Positions 1 to 11,700 of a stretch of DNA of 64,000 bases are shown piece by piece. Made by a program: the position numbers and the translations under genes. Position 1 is the first letter of the stretch. Every line of letters begins with the position of its first letter. Origin of the DNA: Haliotis asinina (lineage: Eukaryota > Mollusca > Gastropoda > Lepetellida > Haliotidae); NCBI RefSeq assembly GCF_037392515.1, contig NC_090282.1:33097054-33161053 (forward strand), in the 5' to 3' direction. The notes under the pieces are model-generated. The model saw only the letters and a list, made by a program, of their open reading frames with translations, ran no database searches and was not told the DNA's origin.

Positions 1-1278
1 TTTTTTCCTGCATCACTCTGGTCTAGCCATCTACTCTCAAAATAAAAATATCTTCATAAGATGGAACAAGTTCTTTCTAATCAGGGTAATATTCAATCTA
101 TATTTACACTGCTGGTTTGCTCAAGATACCTTTTAAGGCAAGTCCATGTCAGAAAATAATAGTGGACAAAACCAAGGCAGTTGCCAAGTAAAGGATTCCA
201 TGCTTAGAGTGGCTTAATGGTGGAAAACAGTTACCTTGTTTGAAGGCTAGTAACTGGCAGTACTGTCGCCATGGTTATGTGCAGTAAAGAATTTACAGGT
301 AGTGAAAGTGACAGTTTGATAAATCACTTAGCAGATGATGGAAATGACTTCAGCAATGAGGCCTGACATCGCAACACATGTTGAGTCTACAAGGTATCCC
401 AATAAACCTGTTGTTCGATGGTAGTGTGTGCAAGATGAGTTTCATGGTGTTAGAAAATTTATATTAGCTTGACAGCAAGTAGCTATCAACGGTCAAAACA
501 CTGTGAAAGTGTACCAAAACCTTGTGCAATATTCTTTCACAAAAAGACCGGGGTAAAGCATACATGAAATTGGGATGCTTCACGTCACGCAACACAGCTT
601 GGCTTAAGCACACCTGAAATATGGATGTTTCATGCCACATTGTCTGGTTGGAGCATACACCAAATCTACACACTTCCATTAGGTTTATGTCACAAGCTAC
701 TATTCAGCATAATGTAGTCTCCATGGTTTTAACGGCTGCATGCTGAAGTCAAGATAAATGAATTATAATCTCAAAGACATCTAATCGCCAAAGTCTAAAG
801 AGCAGCCAGCAGCACTGGGAAACTCAACATAACAGTTAAAACTATGAAAATATCAAGCGATTTAAAAGAAGTAAAGAAGTACTACTATTTTTTCATGGAG
901 TTAAATATTACATAAAACACAAAATATGAACAGCAAAGAGAATCCAATTCAGTAGAAGGCTAATACTTCAAATAGGAATGATAAAACTAACTGCATCAAC
1001 AGTGGCGAAAAACTAAAGTTGTCAGCAGTCTTCTGTACATTTACCCATAGCTTGTTCCTGATATTCAGAAAGAGGTGGATATTACTAAAAAGGCTGACAA
1101 ACACTTTGTATTCAACATAAGCAATGAACAATTCTCAAAATGAGCTATCATTTTAATGCCTTTGACCCTATTTCATGTCTGGATACTACTTAATGCCTTA
1201 GACACAATAACAAATAAAAAAAATAAACTGACATATCAGAACACTCACACAAAAAAACAAAACCCCAAAACAATAACA

Positions 1279-1304
1279 CCCCCCCCCCCCCCCAAAAAAA
1301 AAAA
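1279..1304. repeat. Homopolymer pair C15-A11
   Basis: Fifteen C residues followed directly by eleven A residues. Simple-sequence tract; length may vary or be misassembled. Confidence 0.9.
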
Positions 1305-1584
1305 TGTAAACATTAAATTAATGCCTGTTTCAAAAACCACAATAGCAATGGATTGTGCGTTTCTCCTGGTCTGTATTCTGACTAAATATTCACTTTAACC
1401 TGAACTGAGCATGGTTTACTTCAGTGAGCTGGGTTTGACTGTATGTCAAAGTGTGTCATCGTATGGTGGAAGGAAAACCCAAAGTGATGGAGAACTTAGA
1501 CAATACCCTCTTACATGTCAACACTTTACTCTCATCATACAGTCAATGTTTTATAGTTCAGCATGCATTCATGAGTGACGCAGA

Positions 1585-1735
1585 ATGAGTGAATTTAGTT
1601 TTACATCAATTTTAGCAACATTCCAGCAATATCATGGCTGGGGAGACAAGAAATTGTCTTAACACATCGTATCTATGTGGGGGGAATCAAACCCAGGTCT
1701 TCAGCATGATAAGGGGCAGCAGCCCTATACAGTCA
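1585..1735 (-). repeat. tRNA-derived SINE, family A (degenerate)
   Basis: Read on the minus strand it carries a B-box-like segment (opposite GGGGGGAATCAAACCCAGGT) and the family 3' domain with AATATTGCTGGAAT-like sequence and a TTCACTCATT end. Diverged copy. Confidence 0.7.
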
Positions 1736-3020
1736 GGACCATTTTGACATAAATTACACCATACATAGACAAATGTGAAAATGTCACTATTTCTAAGATT
1801 GTGGGAAAACTTTGCAGCAAATGGATGGAAACAAGCTACTTTACGTACTCTGTTATATTTCTGCAGTGACATTCTTCTGATGACACCTTTCATCACTGAG
1901 TGCACACCAACACAACATGGCTGCTGCACACTGATGTCACAGTTTAAAGGACATTGTGGTTCTACACCCATTTCGTTCTGTTGTAGACAACCTTTGACAT
2001 TTTTTGCACTTTCTACATAATACTGAGACATGAATCTGTGATAAACTGACTTTTAAGTTCTGATATTCTGCAAAAGTGACTTGCATTGGATTTGGTTCAT
2101 TTTTGTCATTAGTTGCAGACAAAAACAGAAAGCCAGACCAGCCAGACCAGTGAGTGTATTTAAAGCTTTAATGTTGACTATGACAGTCACATTGGAGGAC
2201 ATATTTTGTTAAGAGGCTATGTTGAAATACTGGAATATGACACTCCTGAACCTGTCTTCTGTGTTTGAAAGACTAAATACTATGAATGAAATGGTAAAGA
2301 TTCATCTGTTGCACAAGGTATCTTAAAGTTTGAACTCCAGAAAAAGATTTGATATGAGTATAACCATCTCACAATGCAACATCTGCTACCAGCTACATAT
2401 TCAAATACCTTCCATAAGAGGAGGAATTTTGCCCCATGTTTATTGGTTACCCATCTGAGTCCCGTCCACCCATGAACGTTGGCAGTTTACCTACTGTGAA
2501 CCAATGTTAAAGTATGGGTGTTATTATCAGCTTAGTGGTAAGATCACTCTTGTGGAATGGGACAAATACCCTGGCAAATATGAACGGTCACCCATAAAAA
2601 TTTGTGCAATTGATATAATGTAAATGAGGTACCAGTAAAATTACTGCACATATCTTTAAAGGAGGAATGAACTGAAGACTAGACTGATTAGAGGTCTATT
2701 AAATGACAACAGAAAACAGAAATCGTAACATTAGGATGAAGTGTGTGAATGTAAAGCTGTTGTCATTTGGGGCGTATTTCCAGTAGTAATGAGTAACTGT
2801 ATTCCAGGTACAAGTGTGAGCTTATGGCAGGAAAGGCTGAAATGAAGCAGGTCTTACAAATTAGACCATTAGGGCTATAACAATATGGTTCCATCCATCA
2901 GAAATCGAATCCGACACCTTACTTGCAATTTTCAATAATCATTATCACTTTTTCGACTCGATATTTGAATAACGATTTTAATGAAATTCTTCAAAGGCAT
3001 TTAGAAGTTGGTGAGGTAAT

Positions 3021-3173
3021 ACAAGACACTATTATGGATGACAACTTCTTTAATTTTAACACAACGTTTCAAGGCTAATTCTTGCCCCTTCGTCAGGTGG
3101 ACAAAGGGGCAAGAATTAGCCTTGAAACGTTGTGTTAAAATGGAAGAAGTTGTCATCCATAATAATGTCTTGT
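3021..3173. mobile_element. Palindromic element with hammerhead-like core
   Basis: Two 70-bp arms (3021-3090 and 3104-3173) are inverted copies with only 3 mismatches, separated by 13 bp. Each arm runs from ACAAGACA through ATGGATGACAACTTCTT and AACACAACGTTTCAAGG to the loop. The loop reads CGTCAGGTGGACA, so the complementary strand contains CCTGACGA, an AAGG...CCTT stem and then GAAACG. This resembles the CUGAUGA / stem II / GAAA core of a hammerhead ribozyme. Related copies lie at 11764-11834, 36015-36106 and 58790-58904. Confidence 0.75.
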
Positions 3174-4154
3174 AATAACTATTTTAATCATTTTCACACA
3201 ACCAGAACATAATTTTGACTCAAACTTGAGCAGTTTTAAAGGCTGATATAAGGCTAAACGTGTTTGGTTGATGCCTAACTAATTATCCTAGGTGCATTGT
3301 TGTTAGTAGACATCGCCAAGTTCAAGATGGTTTTCATGTTAAAAAAAACAAAAGCCACCTCTTAAAGTTACATGAAATCTTGTTTTTTTACTTGTTTGAA
3401 GAATCGAACTGAAGGTCCAATATCAAAAATCAAACTGAATCAAGGCCTGGATGAACTGTTGTAGCCATGCAAACAGTTGGTATGCTGCTGACAAACACTC
3501 ATATGTAATCAAGGTGAAGACAGATTTGGACCCAAGATCACTGGTTAATATTGCGGAACGGTTATACTTCCTAACAATCATATGAGACAGGATAAACTGA
3601 AACAAGCTCAATCAAACATATAATGTTCCATCCTGTTCTATTTTTTTGGGCCATATCAGGACATTTGGATTACAATAAAATATCTCACTGCATAGTCTTT
3701 CACATGACACAAATATTCTGTGAAAAATCAAAATAATTACCAAAAATACTATAGAAATAATCGGATCATTAATTAGTGCAGACAATGAAATAACACAAGT
3801 AGTGCTATAGCATTATATATCTTGCAGTGCAACAAAACGTGTCAAAAGTTTCCAGTGATGTATTACAGAATCAAAAGGCACTCGGAAATTTTAGAAAATA
3901 GTTTTGAAGCACTCACAGTTTATCGTTCTGTTCTCTATCCTTTGACTTGTATTAGGCCTGACATCTTTGATTAACCACTGCCATAAACGTCCACTCTGTT
4001 GTGAAATATACCGTTCACTCAACACTTAACAATACCTCTTGCTTTGATCATATAACCAGCTCAACTCAGACTTTATGTTGCCTATGATCCTGATTTCAAC
4101 TGTCATTGAAAATGCCACTCTGAACATGAGTTTAGCAACATTTGTTTGTTGTTC

Positions 4155-4300
4155 AATGTCATACTCAGCAATAATCCAACCTTATGGCATTTGTCTGTAA
4201 ATAATCAAGTCCGGACCAGACAATCCAGTCTACACAACTGAGATACAATGACAAGTTGGTGAGCCTGACCACTGATCCTGTTAGTCATGACAGACCTCTG
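4155..4300 (-). repeat. SINE-like repeat, family B (degenerate)
   Basis: Contains the family B core 'CTGTAAATAATCAAGTCCGG', 'ACCAGACAATCCAGT' and 'GAGCCTGACCAC.GATCCTGTTAGTC'. Written inverted relative to its presumed transcript. Confidence 0.7.
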
Positions 4301-5706
4301 CATAGAACCACACTTATAAGAGTGGCTGGGATGTGTATGATTCCTTGATATTGGAAACTGGATCAAAAGAATGTCATTAATGAACAGTTAGTCGGAAGTA
4401 AGGTTACTAGCACTATAGAGTTCCTCAAAGATAATGCGGTTGCATCTGAGACAACCAACCCTCGTCCAGACAGGACATAGCAGTGAAGTGAGGAAGGATT
4501 TACGATGCTTTTATCAATATCTACCCATATCAAAGCAGGGAACAAAAGGAATTGGCGTGACACATTGTGAGGAACAAAACTGGGGTCTTCTGTGTTACAA
4601 GCAAAGCCATAGTACATGTCATACTTGTTAGAATTATGAAAGAATAATGTAACCTGATGTTTATTGTTATCAATCACCATCTAAACCAGATTTAAAACCA
4701 AAATATGGTGGCTAGTGACCCTGTGTTTAGGCTAAAAGAATGGAGTCTATGTACAGTGGATAATTAAAGATGGCAGGGAAATTCTTGACTGATTAAATGC
4801 AAGTCAATACAGGACACTGAATACCAGCTAGATTATCAAAAGCTGAAATGTTCTTCCCACAGAATGTCCTTCATCAAATTAATATTATGCAACCAATATT
4901 CCTCAAGTCTAAGTAAATCAATACAAAAACTACTACACTTGACTAGTTATGAACATATTCTTGGAAAAGCATAATGGGGATATGAATGATTTGTTATTCA
5001 ATCTGCTAATAAATAAGAGATCAGTGATTGGAAAAAAACATAAATGGATGTGGCACAAAATATGAGTGTCAGCGTGGATACTGGTAGGTGAACGTAGATG
5101 AAGGCTTAGGATACAACAGGTATAATATGAGTATGTACTAATCAAGTAATGTTTTAAGTCACTTTGACTTTATTGAATCCTCTCATTTCTAATATTGAGG
5201 ATAAACGCTGTTTTTCTTTCAGAACAAAAAGGGAAACAATCTACCAAGACCTTATTTCATTTTGTCTAAACACACTAACTTCAACCAACATAATGAGATG
5301 CTCGTATGCAAGTTAAAAAGGTAATGAAAGAAATGATGTAATTAGTGTATTGCTCAATAAGACAAAATTGCCACTTAATAATCAGGAAGTGACACCAATT
5401 AATTATGTACAGTAATATTTTTCTCATTTTTCAGAAAATATATAACAAGCAGGATGTCATCAGTGACGTAGGTGGGAAGTATTGGGTATAGTACTAATGA
5501 CAAACTTGTTCAATACGACATACCAGTTTGACTTGTCATATATGTACAAAAGACATTACTATGTACACAGTGGAATCATATCTGCTAAGACCCAGGTGAT
5601 TGGAAAGTTAAGTAATAGAGAACTGATGGTCTCTGTCATGGTCACAGCAGTATCCAGTGCTATGAAATCCAAACATGCATTGGAATTGACAGTCAGGACA
5701 ACCAGC

Positions 5707-5895
5707 CAAAGGGAGATAACTGTTACACAGAAAACATCCTTTAACATAATATCTTCATTCATTTAATATCCAAAGGGAGATACCTGTCAATAGAAAAATG
5801 CATCTTCTGCCATAATGTCTTAATTTAATATTAAAAGGGAGATATCTGTTACATGGAACAACATTCTCTAACATATGTCTTCAGTCTTTAGATAT
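5707..5895. repeat. Three imperfect ~65-bp direct repeats
   Basis: Three successive copies of AAAGGGAGATA(A/C/T)CTGT followed by a poorly conserved body ending TAACATAATATCTTCA, TGCCATAATGTCTTAA and TAACATATGTCTTCAG. Short local duplication. Confidence 0.6.
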
Positions 5896-7142
5896 TTTTC
5901 ACTTCATAAAAGGTTCTAGACTATAGTGTCTTCAGTGAAATATTGTAAAAATGATAATATGTCACATTGGTAACATTTTGATGTAATTTCTGAGTATTCC
6001 ATTTAATGTGTATTTTGCTGAACTCTAAGCCCAAACACAGCAGCATGCCAGCAATGTTATATCTACGAGGTTTGACACTTGGGCGTAGAAAGGAGCTACT
6101 GTGGTCCCAATTTCCAACCAAACCAAAAGTATTTGTGCATACTTCATCATTTCCTTGAAAGAATTACAAAAATTATACAAACATAACCTACATTCTAGTT
6201 TGTGAACATGCACACAAACTTGATGAAATACAAAGGATGGCATACCTAATGATGTTCATAACTCAGGAATAATTATCTGCAAACATAATGGTTCAAAATG
6301 ACAAATATATGCAATTGGAACCACAAAGTTTGTACTTGACAGTCCATTGGAGCTAAGTTTGGTAAATAATGCAATGCATAAATAAGACAGGCATATCACA
6401 AAAAGTGGTCTGGGCTTTCTTGATAAAATTTAATCCATGTCTACTTGTGTGTCAAACCAAAGCCACTTTAATAATAACCAAATAACATAGACCCCGTATA
6501 GGTATGATCATGACTGGAAGACAGCCTCTGTTTAAGATTAATGGTGTCATTGTTCACCTCAATCTTATGAACTATCAATAAAACTCAGGCTCGTCAGTCA
6601 TTTTCAAATTCAATGCTGAAAACAGATTAACATCACTTTAATAATCCTTTCATAATTCATCTGAAGACTAATATCTTGGTATAAGTATTTCCTTTGTAAG
6701 TATGGTTAAGATAATAAAATATTGGCTGCAGAAGCAAGTGACTGACTAGCATACGAATAATGACACTGTGAATGTTGTGGTCGGTGCAGACAACAATCAG
6801 AACCTTGTGTAGGGCATATTGAATATTTGATTGTCATAACAACACTGGCAACTCCCTTTGGTAGTCAGGTTAATTCATTCCTTCATTTGCCCTAAAAGGT
6901 TATCCACACATAAATCAGTCACATGCTTGTCACTTTGAAATGGTTTCATACATGTGAATATCATGCTGACAATCTGAAAGATCAGTCATCTTATCCGTAT
7001 CCTTTCCAAGTCACTACTGATAACATATCAGCCATTCCACATTCTAAAGGATCATCCAGGATCTCTGGTGGAGTCTTTGACTGGACATGTACTAGTGGAA
7101 AAACAGTTCCTGTGAAAAACATCACACTGAAATAAAATACTG

Positions 7143-7212
7143 CCTGAGTTAAAGTTTATGCCACCTTTCGCAACATTCCAGCAAATGGGCTTCACATCCT
7201 GTATCCATGAGA
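7143..7212 (-). repeat. SINE family A fragment
   Basis: Partial copy: 'GCAACATTCCAGCAAATGGG' followed by CTTCACATCCTGTATCCATG. The middle is deleted. Confidence 0.55.
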
Positions 7213-7411
7213 CAAGTGAGCGGTACTGAGATGAACCTATAAACCTGTCTTTTCCTGCAACCTCATGGACACCACATTACCGGTACTAAAACACAGGACA
7301 ATCCCACCATCAGGTGACATCCTGGCCAGATCAACTGTCAATCAAACGTGTGGAATAAAATGAAATAAAAGCCAAAATCATATTCAGCCCAGCTGTGATA
7401 AACTGTGTCAG

Positions 7412-7500
7412 AGGGTAAGGTTTCACGCTGCCTTTAGTAATATTCTGACAATATCACAGTGAGGAACACCAGAAATGGGCTTCACCAGCTGTGATAGATC
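7412..7500 (-). repeat. SINE family A fragment
   Basis: Partial copy with 'CTGCCTTTAGTAATATTC', 'AATATCACAGTGAGGAACAC' and 'AGAAATGGGCTTCACCAGC'. Head is missing. Confidence 0.6.
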
Positions 7501-8635
7501 TTTGTCCAGATTTGGATTACGTCCATCCTACAACCAGTCCATGACAATCTTGTGCTGTCAGCATTGTCAAGCTTGTGGAACTACCTTGGTGGACATATTT
7601 GACAATGAATTGTGGACTGACAATTGACCAATATGTTCAGCCTGAGATATAGGATATTTACATAGGATATGTATGTTGCCACTCATCGTTCATGGACAAA
7701 CACAGTGTTGGAAGTTCAATCTTTGTCTACTTCAGTTTATTGTTTGTGGTTACAGTGATGCACAGGAATTTTTCCCCGCACTAGTATATGTTCCCCAAGC
7801 TGTAAGTAAAAGTTCGAGGACCATCCATGTAAAACATGGGACAAGGTTTCCGAGAATGATAAAGGTAAGTTAAAAAGGTAAATTGTTCTGGTAAGCTGAG
7901 CTTTTGTTCAAAATACCAATAAGAAGGGACATTTGTAGTGAGTGTAAGAACAGAGGATATGGAATATTTGATAATGAACTCATAAACAACAGGTTAAGAC
8001 AGAAGAATAAATTGTGCAGTTGTTATTCCTCAAGAATCAGTCCATAGCATTAAAGGTTAAGAAGGCAGTTCTCTCTTTTTGTGTTTCACAAAACCCTCAA
8101 AAGCCCAATTTGTTGACTTTTGTAAAATGCGTCTTCTTCACATTTTTAAATCTCAATGGTGCTGTGGGTTGGTCTGGTTGTGATTTAAATATTAATCTCT
8201 GGTATGTTGGGTTAGGATCTTGGGTTTAGTGTATAACTAGTAGACTTACAGTCAGTGAGACACACAAAAATCAAAATCATCACTCATACTATTATCAGCA
8301 TAAACTTCAAGACCTGTGCAGAATTATCAGAAAACCAATCCAATACTAAGGTTCTCTTTCATACAGCACTCTAACAAGCTGTGACAGTTTTGCTATTTAT
8401 GCCCTTGTGTTGCAGTCTCCCAATCAGGTATCTTGAAAACTCTTGTCACACATACACACTCACACAGCAGATAGACACACACACATGCTTCCAGTAAACC
8501 AAGTGGTGCAGCTGATCCACTTTCCCTGTCCCCAGTCATCTGTACCAGCTGAACTCGTCCTACTGGCCTCGGGATGAGGTATAGCTTGTCCTGGTGTGGG
8601 AGATCAACTAAGGTTCAACCTAAAATGTGTCCACA

Positions 8636-8738
8636 TCACTGCTGTTTCTTGTCTTGACTTCGTCGTTTCGGTGGTGCAATGAAGGTATAATACACTATAA
8701 CACCAATAGAGAGTATATGCATCCACCAGTATAATGAT
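8636..8738 (-). CDS. MBOAT2: MBOAT gene last coding exon (12)
   Basis: Acceptor TTTTCCAG. Encodes SLYWWMHILSIGVIVYYTF, a final membrane segment, then IAPPKRRSQDKKQQ and a TGA stop at 8638-8636. The terminal KKQQ fits the cytosolic dilysine KKxx retrieval motif. The 3' UTR follows below 8636; the first AATAAA hexamer I noticed on this strand is at 7741-7736, so the UTR may be about 0.9 kb or longer. Confidence 0.9.
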
Positions 8739-11700
8739 CTGGAAAAAATGCAAAGAAATTTCTGTACATCTGTCAAGGATAGGAGTATAATGATTGGTAA
8801 ATTGTGATGATGTATTGCAATAGTTTAAGGTATGATTGCAATGTCAATGACAACCTAGAACATCTGTTTTTATCATCAAAAATGCTTAGCTGGATCTGTG
8901 CTATTTCGGGCACCCTCCCATGCTCACCACTGTATCTGTCTCAAGACAGTAAGGTGTGATGACTCCGTACAAAATATCTGTACATGATATTTATTTTATG
9001 TCAAGTTACATTTTTTCGTAAGTCTACATATTTAACCAAATATGTCGTGAAATAGACTTTTAATAATAAAATGTATTACAAAATGTGACAGGCTATTTTC
9101 CTATTCACTTTTATCTTTTGTTTACAAGGCAGTGAAATCCACTTTAATTAGAGGCAGCAATACAATCACTTTGATGCATAAATGTGTATTGTTACAGTGC
9201 TCACTATCTTTGTTACAGTTTTTACAGTACCATGATTTGAATTATGCAAAAATTATTAGATCAGCTCTGATTTCAGAACAAGATGACAACAAACAGACGA
9301 ACTCCGAGGTCACATGATTTGAAAATTAACTTGTGGTGTAATTCAATGTCATTACTTCAGTGATTTGTGACCTTTGAGGCTACAAATGACTTTACAATAG
9401 CCATAAACCTGTTAAACTTCATGTATTATTTGTGTGCAGCCTACATGATAATTGGCTACTCAAGAGAAGCTGGTGACTTTTTCCTTGACCACAGTTAATC
9501 TGTGATGGGATGAATCTATACCAGATGGTAAAAGAAACCTAAGCTTAAAAAAAATATGAAATCTCATAAAACTAAGAATTCATGTTTATGTCTTCTATGA
9601 AGAAACTTGACAAAAAATGTTGCATTTCTTTTGCTGTTGAGCACATTTTTAAATAGTTCACTACACTACAGCCATATGTACAACATAGTGATGATTGCAT
9701 TAACTACATTCTACTGTAATGAAAATACTTCTTTAAAATGATAAAACATCTACAATGGAAAGCTGCTTGTATTATGCACACATAAAACAAAAACTATTTA
9801 GCTCTATTTGTGACAACCTTTTCATACTTACGTGTATAACTTTAGACCAGGCACAAACTCTAGGATGGCAAATGGCACACACATGTAGACATTCGCCATA
9901 CGAGTGAACAAAAATGTAACTGCATCATAAAAGGCTTTCAGGTTATCGGATTTCAGGAACATTGGCCTAATATTTCTTCTTACCTGAAAAAGAAAAGATA
10001 AAAAATTAAAAAGCAGCCAATAGTAGTGTTATGTAAATAACCATGGTCCCTGTTTAGTGGTTGAAAGTGTAACAACCACTGAGAATATACAGGCAAAAGG
10101 GACACATGTAGGAACGGGGTAGAATAGGCCTTCAGTAATCCATGTTTGCCATGAAAGGCAATTAACGTCATCGAGTGGTCAACCTTGCTGACTTGGTGGC
10201 CACATGTCATCGGTTCCCAATTCTGCAGATCGATGCTCCTGCTCGATGATCACTGGGCTGTCTGGTCCAGACTTGATTATTTACAAACTGCCGACATATA
10301 GCTTGAATATTGCTGAGTGTGGGGTAAAACTGAACTCACTCACTCACAATTCCTTTTCTCTACCCATTCTTATATTCTGCATGCGAGTGCAATACCTGCT
10401 CTTCTCTCTTGGTGGTGAGTTGGTAAAATCTAATGTCATGACCATGGCCCTCTTCCTCAAAGCGATCATAGTGCTTAGATGATCGTAACGCCCATAATTT
10501 AACATAGACCTACGACAGTTGTAGCACTATGATCACTTTGAGGAACAGGGCCATGATCAGTAAAGTTACATCCAATATAAAGCAGCACTGCAACTGAGTT
10601 TGGGTGAGTAGGTGAGTATTGTTTTATGACAGTTAGCAATATTCCCACAATATCACGGCAGGGGCAAACAGGAAAGGGCTTCACAAATTAACTTTAGGGG
10701 ACTATGTAGGGAATCAAACCTGGGTCTTCAGTTTAATGTGCCAACAGTTTACCCACTAGGCTACCTCAATATTGAGCTTGGACAAAAGCACCCAGAGAAG
10801 AATGACCCACTGCCAAACCACAGAGCCAATCCTCAGTAGTGGAATCAACACACAGAGGTTACTTGAGTCATGCTGTCACCATCATAGAAGCGATGGCCAC
10901 CCAATCCTCAGTGGTGGAATCAACACACAGAGGTTACTTGGGACTTGCTGTCACCATCATAGAAGCAATGGCCACCCAATCCTCAGTGGTGGAATCAACA
11001 CACAGAGGTTACTTGGGACTTGCTTTCACCATCATAGAAGCAATGGCCACCCAATCCTCAGTGGTGGAATCAACACAAAGAGGTTACTTGGGACTTGCTT
11101 TCACCATCATAGAAGCAATGGCCACCCAATCCTTAGTAGTGGAATCAACACAAAGAGGTTACTTGGGACATGCTTTCACCACCATAGAAGCAATGGCCAC
11201 CCAATCCTCAGTAGTGGGATTAATTTACAAAAGCTACTTAGGGCTTTCTTTAACCATCATAGAAGCTACTTACACAAATTAGAAATACTTTTTTTAATCA
11301 ATTTTCAAGACGGGACAACAAATACCCACACTATGAACTATTTACAGTACAACAGAAACTTTATCATCAACATCATTATTATTATTACAGTTTTGTGATT
11401 CTGAAACTCAGTTGATAATTACACTGCTAAAGTACTTTGTCAATGACAGATGCTTCTAGTGATACAAGAATATGATCTCGATTTGACAGATACAACACAA
11501 TAGTTTGAATAAACAGAATTCATACCAGTAAATGAAAAAGATGCATATATGTTGCATGTGACTAGTTAATTCCCTGTAATATGTTATGTTCTGCCTGTGA
11601 TCTGTACCCTCACACTGAAAATAAGGTATATAATCATCACCATGAGGTGCCTCACTATACAGTGTGGGTTCGAATCATGCATGGGGTTCAACTCCAAAAG

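Larger units (their letters stand above)
1..8635. other. Non-coding 3' flank of the MBOAT gene
   Basis: No protein-like ORF recognised on either strand; all ORFs are short and lack family resemblance. The stretch may contain the MBOAT 3' UTR at its right end. It holds a C15-A11 tract at 1279-1304, SINE fragments, a large palindrome, a short imperfect direct repeat at 5700-5890 and a CA-rich stretch near 8450-8490. Everything else looks like unique AT-rich sequence. Confidence 0.6.

Noticed and set aside
10772..11398. 208-codon plus-strand ORF
   Set aside because: Produced by the 75-bp minisatellite; antisense to an MBOAT intron and without any domain.
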